This document shows positions 9,701-22,571 of a DNA stretch of 64,000 nt, in pieces. Below the pieces are notes generated by a model that was not told where the DNA came from, did no database searches, and saw only the letters and a program-made list of their open reading frames with translations. Source of the DNA: Massospora cicadina (lineage: Eukaryota; Entomophthoromycota; Entomophthoromycetes; Entomophthorales; Entomophthoraceae); contig JAKSZP010014534.1 in NCBI GenBank assembly GCA_022478985.1, positions 124,001 to 188,000 on the forward strand. Reading direction: 5' to 3'. The number at the start of each line of letters is the position of its first letter. Position 1 is the first letter of the stretch. Position numbers and translations under genes: made by a program.

Positions 9701-12700
9701 AACGCCAACACTCACCAATTGTTGGAGAATCAAAAAATGTTAACGTTGGGGTATCTTTGTTGAGAACAAATCTAACGATGGTAACTCTCAGATAAAGATC
9801 AAAATTAATTAGAAATCATTTCTTAACAGGTTTTCATAACTTTACTTACTTTAAAGCTGTAAACCAGTGCCACTATTCACTCATTAATAAATATTTGACA
9901 ATACTCTGAGTGTACATATACAGACATTTTGGTTGACTGATTGAAAGCTGTAAGTCATTGTTTATTATAACGTCTAATCAATAATCTTTACACCATTTGA
10001 AAAAAATGTAGAAAACTGCCAGATCTAGAATATTGGAAAGAATATAAGGAAGTTGGGCTGAATTTAACAAACACTTGATGCTTATATCACCTTACCTCTT
10101 TTGGTTTAAATTTCTGGCCAACTAAGCGCCAGATATTGTTTACCCTACCAGAAGTGACATTCTTATTGAACTTTTTTTATGAGAAATATAGGATCATGTG
10201 CAACTTTCATGAAAACATCTTATCATTTTTGTAAAAACTTTTTTATTAACTATAACTAGAAAAGGGATGCGCTAATGAGCAAACAGAATTAACTTTTTTT
10301 AATCTGAATTACAATGATGAAATTATTCCTATTCAATATCAGTTAGCCAAAGAAAAAGTCTAAGGTTTTTTACGCAAATTAATTTTTTTGGATTTCAATT
10401 CATCCCATTACGCCATAAATTTTTCAACATTTTATTGCATAAAGCCTTTACCTTGGGTTGATGCTAGAATTACCTGATCAATTATAAGCAGAAGTTGAGG
10501 CTACATAGCATATATTGAGGATTAAACCTTGAGTATCTCTATTGATTATAATCCTGGTTCATAAAGAAATATTAGTTTTGGTTGCAAATCTCAGTAAAGA
10601 ACCAATCCATTTGAAGAAAAATCAAACTATAGCATTTTCTCATATGATACTTATAAACAGAATTAGTCCTTTTATGAATTTGTTAAGTTCAATGAAATGG
10701 GCTTTCTGTAAACACATTCTAAGTATGTACTTACATTAATTAAACGGAAACAATTGATTGGCTTACCCTAGTATTTTGATGAGGACAACATATATCTTAT
10801 CTGAGAAACGCTATGATACTTTTTCCTAAAACATTTATATCTAGTATGTGCAAATAACTCACTTCATAAAGATGATACTTTGAATTTGAAAAAATTGAAT
10901 GAAGATAATTCTATGATCCAGTGCAAATGAGGCATAAATTTGCCAATGAAACTAAAAAGTTACTTTAGAGTGAACTACTAGTGCTCTCTAAAGTCCTTAG
11001 GCTAGTTGAAATTGATAGTGAAGAAGTATGGCTTTAATCAAGTTGTAATAGACTATTGCCGCCATATAAATGTCACTAAAATGACTCCCAATCTCCTCTT
11101 AGGACAAAAATGCATTGTAAACTTTTTGTGAAGCTAAGTGCTCTTAATAATCTCATTTTAAGATTTTTGAAATTCTACTTGCCAATTGAAGACTAAATAA
11201 AATGGGACAATATCAAAGCACAAGGACTTAATAAATGTAATATCATTTCAAGGACTCTGTAATATGATTGCTACTTTCCAGAGGGTGATGGACATTATCT
11301 TAGCCAAATTAAAGTTTCATGTGTTTTTACACTTAAATAATATATATATTTAATAGAACCTGTATCTACAAAGCTAAATCATCTGGAATATTTGTTAAAC
11401 ATCTAGCATCCACGATCTAAAAATTAGTCCAAAAAGTGTTATTTATATAAAAACAAGTTACAATACTTAAGCTTCGTCATAAATTCAAAATGAATAACAC
11501 CCTAGGATCATAAATTACAAGCAATTAAACGGATTTTTATACCTAAACTTGTTTGAGATATCTAATTAATTCTGGGTATGGTTGGGTGTTATTGCTAAAT
11601 CACTAAAAACTTTGTAAAAGTAGCTGAGTCATTATTTATCTTTTGAAGGATTAAATAGGATCTTATGAAATGAAGAGGGCCAAGCTTAATATGATAAACT
11701 AAAAATATAAAATAATGACAAGTCTTATTATGAAGTACACTGACTTTAGTCATTTGTTTATTAATAATTAAAAGCATCTCTTACAGTTATTTAACCTTTA
11801 AGTCAAGCTGCCAAAGTTGTAGATGAACACCCAGTAACTCCTGTGAGCAGAACTTTGTTTTCAGCTAAAAGGAATTAATCTATCTTGGAATAGGAATGCC
11901 TTATTGTTATCTAAGCCAGTAAGCAACTTGAATTTTTATCCACAAAAACATTTCAAAGTCATTATTAGATATGTTTCCCTAAGCTGGCTGCATAATCTAT
12001 AAGAACTGGAAGGAAGTTGGTCAGATGGACTTTAAAGTTACAACCCTATGACTGTAAAATCGATCACAGAGCAGGATCAAACCATCAAAATACCAATTAC
12101 TATCAATATTGATTGCTATCAATATTGTGTATCAACAAGTAGTTGAATTTTTTAGAAGCTATCACTTATAATGTAAATTTTAGGCCCTGAGTAGTTTAAA
12201 ACGCATTTACAAAAGCAGATGGAAAACATTGAAATGAAAAATAAGCTATTTTACAAATTATAAAAAAGCTATTTATTACAAAGCATTTAAAATTATCTAA
12301 ATTACATCAAGATGCTTATAAAGCTGTTGGGTATGGTGGCCTAAGAGAAACCTTTCAAATCTAAAAAAAAGTTTACCAGAAGTCAATGAAAATATAGTTT
12401 GCCATATTTATTTCCTGTTATGTCAACTTTCAGCTTTACAAACCCACAAGGGTACAACAGGTAATGGCTATTGCACTTGAGATTCACATTGCGTATGGTA
12501 TCACTTGATTTCACAGGACTACTTAATCTCAGTACTGAAGGAGTCAAATTCATTATTGTCACAATTGATCACTAAATTAAATGGGCAAAAACAAGAGCTT
12601 CAAGTCAATTGGATGCTGTGAGCACTGCTAGTTTGTTTGTAGAAAAAGTGGTATAATGGTACGAATGTCCTCATTTGATTCTTACTAATAATAGAATGAA

Positions 12701-12950
12701 ATTCAGCTCCTTTGTCATATCCCAATCGAATATACAAATTTTTTTAAGAAGTAGCTTCAATAAAAATATTGGCCAGAGATGAACAGAATAGTTATCATAG
12801 TGAATGCTACCTTAGCTGCTTTGCCATGAGAATTGTTTGCATGAAAGACATCTGCTTATGCATCGTAATTAAGCTCAGTGTTTTGCAAACTTTTATAGGG
12901 CTTAATGCTAAGTTCAATTATAGTTAAGTTTCTTTTGATATTAAATGTAC
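9700..12950 (+). pseudogene. highly decayed Ty3/Gypsy pol (plus strand)
   Basis: Near 11245-11310 the plus strand reads FQGLCNMIATFQRVMDIILAKLK-like residues across a broken frame. This is the Gypsy reverse-transcriptase block that reads GLCNAPATFQ in Gypsy-2. Near 12510-12715 it reads DFTGLLNLSTEGVKFIIVTIDH and later LFVEKVV and LILTNNRMKFSS, an integrase core with many stops. The region is much more AT-rich than the LINEs, as expected for an older insertion. The terminal repeats of this element were not identified. Confidence 0.6.
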
Positions 12951-12989
12951 CATGATTGTTTGTGAAGACAACTAACCAAAAGAGTTTAA

Positions 12990-13950
12990 TTATAAACAGT
13001 AGTATTGATCCTCACTTAGGTATTCTCCTATAGGAAGGTACTGAAAATCTGTCTTCTGGTAACTCAAAAACATTTGGACAAGGGAATCTATCTTTTCAAC
13101 CCTTGCACAAGAGTACTTGAAGAAAATTGATTGAGGTAAAATATCCCTTCAAAAATTTTACACAAAAATTGGACATAAGACAAATTAGATAAGAGAAACT
13201 ATCTCACAAACTTTGTTACAAGAGAACAATAATATTTTATTATCTATCAAAACATGTATTTATAAAGATGTATGTCTTTAATAAATAAAATAAGGGGTTT
13301 AAATAGGGAATTTGATGCCCTCTTCTGTTAGCGCACCAATAGGAATGGCATCCATCACCAATAACTTAACTCTAAAGTGTCGTCTCAGGTGATGAAAACT
13401 TCATCCGCCTAGTCATAATCCACCTCTGACTATATCACGACCCTCCTTTAGTTGGAATAAGAAATAGCTTGTATCAATGCCTTTATCCAGCTCCATCAGA
13501 TTGTCCTTTTTAAGATAGCAAACTTATTAGGTAATGCGATCATCTACATATTATTAGCAGGTCCCATTACTCATGCAACCTGTAAGTTGCTGTCATTAAG
13601 AGCGGTGTAAATGCTTCAGTAACACCAAAAACACCTTTAGCAACTGGTGAAAACCCCATATTGATCCACATAATAAAGTTATTTGTTGATAATAAACCAA
13701 AAATCCAACTCCTTACAAACATTATCAGGGATTATCCCTGACAAAGAATTAATAGTCAAGAAACTCAAGATCAGATCACAAAATAGATTACATAATGTTT
13801 CATAGGTCTCAAACTTGCTCAATAGCTTTTTACATTAATAACTTCAACACCCCCTAAGGTTTATTACTAAAGTGATCCAAATGAGGGACAAGATAGATTG
13901 GTATTATAATCTGCCACAGCTGGATAAGTTGGACATTCCCTAAATTCTTG
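12990..13950 (-). repeat. Gypsy-4 LTR, left copy
   Basis: About 13015-13950 aligns by eye with 27885-28706 continued at 41775-41887. Shared landmarks are ATAGGAAGGTACTGA near the start, AATAAGGGGTTTAAATA in the middle, and AGGTTT...ATTACTAAAG...GACAAGATAGATTGGTA near the end. The right copy sits directly outside a minus-strand primer-site motif and gag, so these are the two LTRs of one minus-strand element. Ends are approximate. Confidence 0.55.
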
Positions 13951-14370
13951 ATCCATCCACCTTGATTGACCAGATTATCCAGAAAAGATGGTGTTTTAGG
14001 GATAGATGACACTTTATTCTGTGGCTCGAGTTATCTTGGTTAAATTGATTTAGAAGTGCTAGATCTTTTCTTCTTGCTCAATGATTCTTCTCATGCACAT
14101 TTTTAGTAGTTCAGTTCATCATCCTCTTCTTTTCAACTTCACTGCCATCACACAAAGTATGGCCCTCACGGCTAAACGCCACACCAGGGTTACTTGTCAC
14201 ACTTGCCAATTGTATACTCCTGAACACCTGTTTTCTCCCAGTTAGGGGATCTCAAAAATTAACAAGAGTGGATTCTTGAGTTCTCTGTATCTCACAACAA
14301 CAGCAACAATGGATTGGTTTCAACAAGAACTGTTCCTGACCAACTTCCATTCTTTTAGTATTTTTCAATG
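13951..14370. other. Gypsy-4 internal remnant, left part
   Basis: This lies between the left Gypsy-4 LTR and Gypsy-1. No protein motif was recognised. With 26176-27757 it gives a Gypsy-4 internal region of only about 2 kb, too short for gag plus pol, so the element is internally deleted or non-autonomous. Confidence 0.35.
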
Positions 14371-14828
14371 CCATAAAAGTTCATCTCCTTGTCAGGAGTA
14401 GGAGATGACAAGTAAGCCAAAACTTCCTTCTCCCAAATCAAGCATCACAAATGACTCTTGAACCAGCACAAACAAACCCTTATCCTGAAGGCATCAAAAC
14501 TAGATTTCATCAGGAAGCATCATACATATCAGAATTAATGTAATCATCTTCAGAAATACCGTCACTTCCTAAATCACAAGAGGACTCTTCCCCCACCAGA
14601 GCGGTCATGAGGACAATGCGTACTATGAGGGCGCCATCAAAGCGGTTGATCAGGAAGGCAGTAAAAGATACTGATCTCACAGGTCCATGAAGGTCCCTAA
14701 AGCACCATGTCACCACGCTCCCTATAAAGATCAACACTTTATAGTACAATAAAGTAGTCTATATTCTCTACAACCTCTCAATTTTTGACATCTCCACTAA
14801 TTTCAACTTTGAGTCCATTTTTGGAATT
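14370..14828 (+). repeat. Gypsy-1 5' LTR
   Basis: From about 14486 on it matches the segment at 25821 on: both read AAACTAGATTT(C/G)ATCAGGAAGCATCA, and later CAATAAAGTAGTCTATAT and CTCCACTAATTT. The part left of 14486 is only weakly alignable. TGGTGACAATCAAGAG at 14829 is a plausible primer site starting with TGG, which places the LTR end near 14828. TATAAAGATC at about 14722 is a possible TATA box. Confidence 0.6.
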
Positions 14829-15129
14829 TGGTGACAATCAAGAGAACTGTTACAACAAGATGAATGGTTCTCGCTACAATGGAATATGAGCTGTCTAAGT
14901 AAATTTTTATCATAACTAGTGGAGAGAACTAGCAGTCATAAAGAACAAACTGCTGATTTGTTGAGAAGCATTGCTTGATGAATTACCTTGCTTTATGAAG
15001 TGTCGCCCACACTGCCCTAGAGTTTAGAATTACAGGCCACTATAAGTTAACCCTGCCCTCATTTAGCAGAATTCAGTATCAACTTCATACTAGAAGCAGA
15101 ATGACAATCTCCAACAGTTAATATAGACA

Positions 15130-16990
15130 TCTACTCCATAAAGCCTGCTCCAGCTGCTCCTGCACCACTTCTGTGCCCTATACCATGCGGTACCTTTATA
15201 CCTTGGTCCAGATACCAGCTGGAGAACTCACCCTAGGAACTGAATACTACCTTCAGAACTTTGTCCACCAGGCTATTAATCACCTCCTCCAGTTAGTTGG
15301 GTTGCACCACATGAAGTCTCCTGACAACTGGTCTCGCCCAAACCTTACACTCCTACCACATTGATTTTTATCACGCGGCCTCCTCCTTCGTCTATGACAA
15401 CATTGAGGCCATTATTGATAACTGCCGATTAAGTAATGAAGCTCAAGGCCAAATTGTGGTGTTGAATAGTGGGATCTCTAGCTACATCAAGGACCAGCTG
15501 CGTCAAAATATCAAACTCCTCAAGGCTGCTAGGATCTCAGCAACTCCACTAAGCTAAAAAATTGGTACAGACCCTGCAACAACACTACTGGGAGCTGCCT
15601 CTTGCGATTAAACCTCCTGGAGTGAAGGACCTAAAGGGCCTACGGGGCCCAAAGGCCCAAAAAGGATGTGAGGGGCCCAAAGGACCTTAAGGTCCTCATG
15701 GACCTTAAGGGCCACTAGGCCCTCTGATACCATTCTTGGAAACCCTGACAACCATTGGCGGAAGGATGTGTTTGCAGCTCTGGCCGCCATATGTGATAAA
15801 ATTCAGAACGTAGCTCAGAGATGCAAACTCTGAATAGACGGAGTCCCCCAAATCCTAAGATTTATATTGAGGCATTGTCAGACGAAATGGACAACTTTAG
15901 CGCTCTCATAAGGATTACCAATAGCGGCATTTCTCAGCTCAAACAAACTTGTCAAGAGTTGAGACCCTTTTGACCACCCTCAAGAGTCAGCTTTACCTCC
16001 AAGGCGCTGACATTCAATCCCTATAAGATCGGGTCACGAATAAGCTTTCATTTCCTCCCTTAACTAAAACTGAGATGATACCCAAGAGGACACAAAAGCC
16101 CCTGATGACGGTTGGACCAGCAGGTCCTTTTGATTATTTGGGGACTGAGACCTCTGAGAATACACTCATCCCTGATGTTAAAACAATCTCCATTTCTTTT
16201 GTAACTAACATTAAACCTAGTTTTAAAGAAAAGTTCACTCCTGGAAAGGAGAGCATCACCTCCTTCCTGTACGTATATGAGAGTTTCATGGAGGAGGCCA
16301 CTAACTGGCATAAAGTGAATCATAACCACTCCTTCCTCAATGGCTCTGCCTGGAAGATCTTGACTCCACATTTTAAAGAGTGCAAAATCTGAGACAAGTC
16401 CATATGGCCTTGATTCAAGAAGTTGGCGGCAATCAAACCCTGGCCAACCAAAAATGTGTATTCATGGGTATCCGCCCTATAGAAGGGAGAGCCCCATGGA
16501 GTTCGCCAACTGCCTTTTTGCCCAAGAGCAGCCTTTGGTTACTACCAATCATATTACCTTTGACAATACTATCACTTCTGTCATCTCAGCATTGGGATCC
16601 TTCTAAAGTTCAAATGCATCTGATTGGACAAAAGAACGGTTTTGCCTACATCCAGAAAATCAAGGAAGGGATTAAATAGATTCATATGTCGACCCTGTAA
16701 TCTTAAGCTACCTCTTTGGATCTCTCATTTTGTCCTCAAGTCCACTTGTTGAAAAACAGAAGAATTATTTCCTCAATGATCTACTATGACGTTTTTGGAC
16801 ACTTGCCATGGCCTGCTGGAAATGACTTTTTAAGTATCAAAAAAAGAGCTGTCAGCATGAAGGACGAGGCACTCCATGCTGAAATCCCTACCACGCCTCA
16901 AGAATCCTCATATAAGTTTGAACAATCCTTGAGCTATTATACCTGAAGGTGAAGTTTCAGTACCCACTGATAAAGAAAAAAAATCTCTTA
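15130..16990 (+). pseudogene. Gypsy-1 gag, with a collagen-like tract
   Basis: An alanine- and proline-rich start is followed by a helical segment (FYHAASSFVYDNIEAIIDNC, about 15370). Next come a Gly-X-Y repeat at 15637-15726 and a heptad-like region ending near DIQSL at 16012-16025. The capsid core at 16075-16380 includes KEKFTPGKESITSFLYVYES, clearly related to the Gypsy-2 gag near 36265-36320. Stops interrupt the frame repeatedly. Gag would form the particle that packages the element RNA. Confidence 0.65.
15637..15726 (+). repeat. collagen-like Gly-X-Y codon repeat in gag
   Basis: Read from 15637 the codons give GLR, GPK, AQK, GCE, GPK, GP-stop, GPH, GP-stop, GPL, GPL. That is ten triplets in register with one Gly-to-Ala change and two stop codons. 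At nucleotide level it is a degenerate 9-bp repeat (GGNCCNNNN). Confidence 0.7.
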
Positions 16991-17049
16991 CACTTCTTCC
17001 AATGACTCTCCTATGTTCTTAATGCTAACTCCCCATTACAAAAGTCTGG

Positions 17050-17331
17050 TTATCTGTATTGCAGTTCAACTTATAAGTTTCCAGTCCTTGTCATATTTGA
17101 AAGTGAATTCCCCATGAACATTATATCGTCCAAGTTGATGAAGCACATCAAGATCTCTCAAGACTTGCACACTATATGGAGTATGGCACAGCTGGCTCTC
17201 AGTGTACTCAATCTATAGGTGCCTATTCTTTTCTACCTTTCCAATTTGGGAAGATCTCTATAAATACCCCCCTGTCACATTGGATAAACCAAGCTATGAC
17301 CTTCTTCTTTGAACTCAGTTTCTCTGAGACT
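17050..17331 (+). pseudogene. Gypsy-1 aspartic protease remnant, cut by LINE B
   Basis: About 17078-17150 reads FPVLVIFESEFPMNIISSKLMK. This matches the Gypsy-2 protease block FINGLQVTAILNTGSPVNVVSS at about 37590. The catalytic D-S/T-G triad has decayed to E-S-E. The LINE B insertion interrupts the element at 17347, and Gypsy-1 sequence resumes at 22572. Confidence 0.5.
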
Positions 17332-17347
17332 ACTATGCAGTAGTACA
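17332..17347. repeat. target-site duplication, left, LINE B
   Basis: ACTATGCAGTAGTACA is repeated perfectly at 22556-22571, flanking LINE B. Confidence 0.95.
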
Positions 17348-17413
17348 GTAACTTTTCTCTCTCGTTGTAATCACTTTTTCAACTTATTTAATTTAAGTCT
17401 GATTCTAGTTTGA

Positions 17414-17433
17414 TAATCTCACAGAGGAGATTA
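17414..17433 (+). promoter_or_regulatory. LINE 5' UTR hairpin before the ORF1 start, copy B
   Basis: TAATCTC, loop ACAGAG, GAGATTA. Stem identical to copy A; the loop differs at one base. It ends 10 nt before the ATG at 17444. Confidence 0.6.
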
Positions 17434-17443
17434 GTCTGCGCCC

Positions 17444-18854
17444 ATGTCAGGGAGCAGTTGGGCAAGTAAGGTAAGAGGCACAGGTGATAGGCCCGCGACC
17501 TCAAACGTTCGAAAATGCCCCAGATAAACTGGCGGAATAGAAAAAAATAAAAAACTGGCGGTCATTATTTCCCCAGAAATCCTCGCTTGGCAAGTGCAAT
17601 GCAACCAGTACATCAACACGCTGCACTCTCAACCACTCTTGTCGGTGGAATATGGAGTCCAGGTGTTTCTGGACATCTAATAAACAGCTTTATGGGAAAA
17701 ATTTTGTGGGAATGTGCACACTTTTTTTTCCTGACTGCGGTGTACGTCGCACCTCACCCCATGTCATGCAGTTGGCTGGACCTCAGTTTCAAAAACACTG
17801 AGGCAGCAGACAAAGCTGCTGTGGTGCATGTAGTGATCGACCTCCCTGAAGGGCAACAGGTCATCAAAACCAAATGCACCAGATGGACAAAATCCAACAA
17901 AATTTTCCTCACGTTTGACTTTTGCCCACTACAGTCACTCGTGCCATTCTGGAGCAGCACCTGAAAGATGGTCTCACCATATATGGCGAAAAACAATCCT
18001 TCGAGAAGCAATGCTTTACGCTGATGCCACACCTGTGCACCGGCAAAGCCATTGCAGTTCTGACTCCAACCAAGGAGATTGTGAAGGACCTAACCCAGAT
18101 CCCACACTCCACATATATCAATATTGATGGGCATACCACCCACCCTTTCTAGGTAACCGTAGACAGCGCACCCCCCATCAGCACCCACTGTGACGCGTTC
18201 AGCCATAAGGCACACGCATGCCCCACCAAGGAGGGCATCACATTCCAAGAGCACCCCTCGGCGGCCATGACTGGCAGAGAGGCGCACTACAAACCAACCA
18301 CCAGCACCAAAGAGGCTTTCCCATGGGGAGCACAAGGCTGCTACCTACTAGTAAAGCCTATCTCCCCTCAAGAGCGAAAGAAAAACAGACAGGACCACAG
18401 GGCCGCGGCCAAGGAAGCGGCCAAAGTCACCTCCACTATCCCACACTCCCAATGCCAGGAGGACATTGAAACCTTCATGGTGGAAGAAACTTGGGAATCC
18501 CTCAACCAATCAGATTGGGAAGCCCATGGTGATTAGGCCACCCAATATGAGGATCCATTGGGTGACTTGATCTCACCCGACCTTTGCAACCAAGCCCCAG
18601 TTGAAACTGACTTGGTTTCCAACCTACCTGAAAATTTTTTTGACCTGAATGTTGGTGCACCAAACTCATCCACACTGCAAAAAATTTGTTCAAAGTTGGG
18701 GAAACTTAAAGTGAAGGCAAAAGCCAATGCAAACCTTTCTGCTAAAATTAACAAAACTACTGATAACGTTGCTGCAAACACCTGCACTGCCGTGAAGGCC
18801 TGTGGGGATCTAGAGGAGGCTAGTGGGCCCAGGGGCCCCACCCCTCACACCTAA
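17444..18854 (+). pseudogene. LINE B ORF1, CCHC RNA-binding protein
   Basis: It starts with MSGSSWASK-like residues at 17444 and ends at the TAA 18852-18854. Recognisable pieces include the RRM-like block (ILEQHLKDGLTIYGE, about 17950) and the C-terminal frame to GPRGPTPHT. In the knuckle the second residue cluster reads STHCDAFSHKAHACP, so the first Cys and the Gly are lost. Stops occur near 18150 and 18535, and frameshifts are present. Role as for copy A. Confidence 0.8.
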
Positions 18855-18867
18855 GGTGTGATGGGGG
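18841..18867 (+). promoter_or_regulatory. stop-start hairpin between ORF1 and ORF2, copy B
   Basis: CCCC, T, CACACC, loop TAA, GGTGTG, AT, GGGGG. The inner stem equals copy A. The ORF2 ATG at 18861 is 9 nt after the stop and in the same frame. Confidence 0.65.
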
Positions 18868-21800
18868 TAACCTTCACTTTAGGGATGTTGAATATTGCCA
18901 GACTCAAGGCCTCGCCATCCCAGGCTAGGAAACTGAGTTTTTTACAAAAAAATTTACCCATGGACATCCTGGCCATCCAGGAGTCCCACTGTCCATGAGG
19001 TTCTGAGGATGTTTGGAAAACCATGCTCCTCCCTTCCCTATCCTTCTGGTCAGAGCACTGTGAGGTGCTAGTTTGGAAAAACAATTTTTTTAAATTTTTA
19101 TTGTCAGAATCCTTCCTCAATGGCTGAGTCCTCATTGTCACTTTCTCGTGGGCTGACGTGGCACATGCTATTGTCAACATCTATGCCTCAACCTGTGCAT
19201 GAGAGCGTCAGGAATTTTTCTCATTGGTCAAATTCTTTCCGTTACCCCCTGACCTTTTTGTAGTTGGCGATATGAACTGTTGGCTAAACTCACCCACGGA
19301 CTGTTGGCCTTCCTCCTCCCATGCCCCAGGGTCACGTAGAACTTCGCGTTCTAAAGGCCACCCTTGGGTTAATAGATGTGCTGCCGCAGCAAGCCCCGCT
19401 GCTCAAAAACATGACGCGCCCCCACATCCACAATGGCCAATTAAGGTCCATGACCCACATCGACCTTATCCTCATGCTGGAAAAATTTCAATATCACATT
19501 TCCCACTTCCTAACAACATAAATTGTTTTCTCTGACCACCAGCTGGTCTTGATAACCTACCATTTACCTGTCACAGTGGCTAAGGCCCCACATTGGTGCA
19601 AACTCCGCCCTCCCAAACTTGCATCGCCAGGATTTTCCACTTGGGTGGAATCAGCAACTTTGGCAAAAGAGTTTGTTACACCATTTTGTGTGGACCCAAT
19701 TTCCACATGGTCAGCCTTCAAAGAGGATACCATCCGCCACTCTCACCACCTCTCCTCCCGACGCTCACAAGCTACATCAGCCATCATTTCGCACACTCTG
19801 GCAGAGTTGGCACACCTGGAATCCAACATCCCAGCCACAGGCTACAGCCCCGCATGGGGCCAGAAGTGGGCGAAAGTAGCTGCCCACCTCAACGCGCTCA
19901 AAAGGCAACACAAACATTGGGTTTGTGTTCAGTACCGGGCCAAACGCATTACAGAGGGTGACAAGTGCACCGCATATTTATTTAAAAAATTCCGCACTGT
20001 GCCAGAGTGTGGCCTGCACACAGGTGTAGAGATCAGATGATTCTGTCATGGATACGCCAGCTGAAGTGGCAATCAAAATACAAAAGTATTACTCCAAGTT
20101 ATACCGATCTGATCCAATTCAGCCAGCCAAAGTGGCAAAATTTTTTGACCACACCCACATCTGCACCGTTTCCCAATACCCAGAATTAATTAATTTGATT
20201 ATTTTGAATGAACTCTGGACAGCCATCCGCGGTGCACCAAATCAGAAATGCCCAGGCCCAGATGGCATTCCATATGAATTCTATAAAAAGTACTTTAAAT
20301 ATATATCCCCACTGCTGCTTGCCTCCCTTAACCAGAGCCTTCTGGAAACGCGCTTTCTACCAGGAGGACAAGAGGCCTTCACCATCACACTCTTCAGAAA
20401 AGGGGACAAGCTAGACTTAGCCAACTGGCGCCCCATTCTTTTAACTAACACGGATATAAAAATTTTAACAAAAATCATGGATAACCGTTTAGGGATAGTA
20501 GCATCTGCCACCATCTCCCCAGAACAATTCGGTTTCATACCCAGAAGGTGGATTTGGGACAACGTGCACTCTGTGGCCAACGCATGCCAGTCCACAGCCT
20601 CTGGGGCACTTGTGTTTTTGGACCAACAGAAGGCCTATGATAGAGTAAACTGGGAATACCTCAGGGCCTGCCTCCATCAATTCCGCTTACCACCTCGCTT
20701 CATCAACTGGGTAATGCTGCTCATGTAATCTGCAACAATGGCAGTGCGTGGCCCTGGCTTCCTAACGGAAGTAGTCCGCCCTCAAATGGGCTTACGACAA
20801 GGGGACCCCCTTAGCCCACTCTTATACAACTTCAGCCTTGACCCACTACTTCAAAACGTGAATGCCCACATCACTGAGTCCATGTACCAGGCCAAGCCCC
20901 AGTCAAGATGATGGCGTTTGAAGATGACTGTGTGGTTGGGGTGTTTAATAATAAAGATGCACGCGCGCTTGAAGCTCTCATCCAGGAATAGTCCTGGGTA
21001 AGTAATGCTGCACTGCACACTTCCAAAGCTGAAATCATCCTCCTTGGTCGGTAACAAGCATGCTGGGCCCCAGCGACCAGTGCCCAGCCCAGCCCATCTG
21101 CTCTCACACGTGCTCACCCTCCCTGCTCACCCCACACCGCCCCACTAGTGCTCCCCTTCATGCCACGCCCTACCATAGGGCCTGTCCGCCATCTGGGCGT
21201 GTGGGTGGAGGCAGGCGGGTATGCCTCAGCAGTAATGGAAGGTCATATTCTAGACAGCGTGACGAAGCGCATCGCCTCCCTCAGAGCCCACCCTACTTTC
21301 CTTACTGGCAGGATTATTTTAGCTAACTCTATGCTCCTCTCCAAAGTCTGGTTTGGAGCCCACGCCATCGCCTTCTCCACAGGCTTTTTCAAATCCATGT
21401 ATGCCCTTCTGTAAGGATGGCTTTGGTCAAAGCCCACCACCAGTACGGCTTGAGGTCTTGTTTGGCCCTCATCACCATGGTGGCATGGGCCTGCTTGACT
21501 TAAAAGCCCATGCTGCCAAGATCCTGGGCACCTGGATTGCGGCTGTCACCGACCCTACGCTCCCCTCCCAACACTGGTCCCACGCGGCCCGCTCCAACTT
21601 CTCCCGCGCCTTGGGCCTTAACAATCCATCGAACCCTCACTCCTTGATTAAATACCTCGCATCACACACATCGGCCACAGGTCCTCACGGTACTAAAACC
21701 CACTAATAACGAATCCTCCCTCTCCATGCGGAGTGCTATGTGGAGAATTTGTATTAGCGGACACACAGCCCAGAGAGGCCGCCCCTCTCCTCATTTCACA

Positions 21801-22448
21801 CAAGAGGTACAGGGGTTACCAATTCAATATGGCGTGATCCCCACACGGCCCCATGTCCTATCCAGGGTGGACTACCTGGACATGATGGACATCCCTTACT
21901 CCATTGAGACCCAGAAGATGCCTGAGGCGGGTGTACCATATGGCTGAGCACTCTAACGCTTTACACTCATCCTGCGTCATGTGTGTCCAGTATGGATCGC
22001 TGTTCCACCACCTGGAGAAGTGTCCTACCTCTAAAGTGATATGGCGCAAAGTTCAACGTCTGCTTGGCCAGGATCAAACACATCCCTTCAGTTTTTAAAG
22101 AGATATGTTTGCTATATCCATGATATCCCCCTTCCACCCTCCCTCCATGCTCTGGTGGTCGCAATCGCCATGTGGACTATCCACACGATTGTCTTGGATG
22201 CCATCGCAGGCTCCACCCCCACCCTCCCAGAAGCTGTATACAGATTCCGGTCTCATTTGGTGGACCACTTCCAGGCGTGGATGTTTGGGTACCTCCCACC
22301 ACGTCGCCGTCAGCTGGTCTCCTCCTGGTTCCCAGTTTGGTTCATCAAATCGTACCCTTTCCTCCACATGTGTTCAATAGTGGCTACGGCCCCTTCACAC
22401 GTCCCTTCCCCTCCCCATAGTGGCGTTCCCGCTGGCAACATGAGATAG
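18861..22448 (+). pseudogene. LINE B ORF2, endonuclease/reverse transcriptase
   Basis: The endonuclease opens with VTFTLGMLNIARLK. GDMNCW is at about 19267-19284, RIDLIL-like at about 19460 and SDHQLV at about 19535. The RT core from about 20050 to 20725 is one open frame of 226 codons with CPGPDGIPYEFY and FLDQQKAYDRVNW. A stop at 20726 breaks it. The second catalytic block reads AFEDDCVVGV, with Glu replacing Ala or Ser before the two Asp. The zinc motif survives as C-x2-C-x7-H-x4-C at about 21979-22030, but its upstream part is deleted. The tail frame (22041-22448) is open. Inactive. Confidence 0.9.
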
Positions 22449-22555
22449 CATCGCTTCTCTGGGGTGCCTTCCCTGTTACTAAGTTTTGTTTCTCTTAGGT
22501 CAAAATTTGGAAGTGTCCATTCCCTGGTCGGCCTTCCTCGCAATAATTTAAATTT

Positions 22556-22571
22556 ACTATGCAGTAGTACA
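22556..22571. repeat. target-site duplication, right, LINE B
   Basis: Second perfect copy of ACTATGCAGTAGTACA. Gypsy-1 sequence resumes directly after it. Confidence 0.95.

Larger units (their letters stand above)
17348..22555 (+). mobile_element. LINE copy B, full length, nested in Gypsy-1
   Basis: It has the same layout as LINE A and closely related sequence. The perfect 16-bp duplication dates it as younger than Gypsy-1. The tail is CAATAATTTAAATTT rather than poly(A). It carries stops and indels in both ORFs, and a deletion of about 62 bp near 21918 removes the region just before the zinc motif. Confidence 0.95.

Noticed and set aside
15608..15790. 60-codon minus-strand frame with a GPLGPVGPLGP-like run
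   Set aside because: It is the antisense shadow of the plus-strand Gly-X-Y tract; the surrounding gag is on the plus strand.
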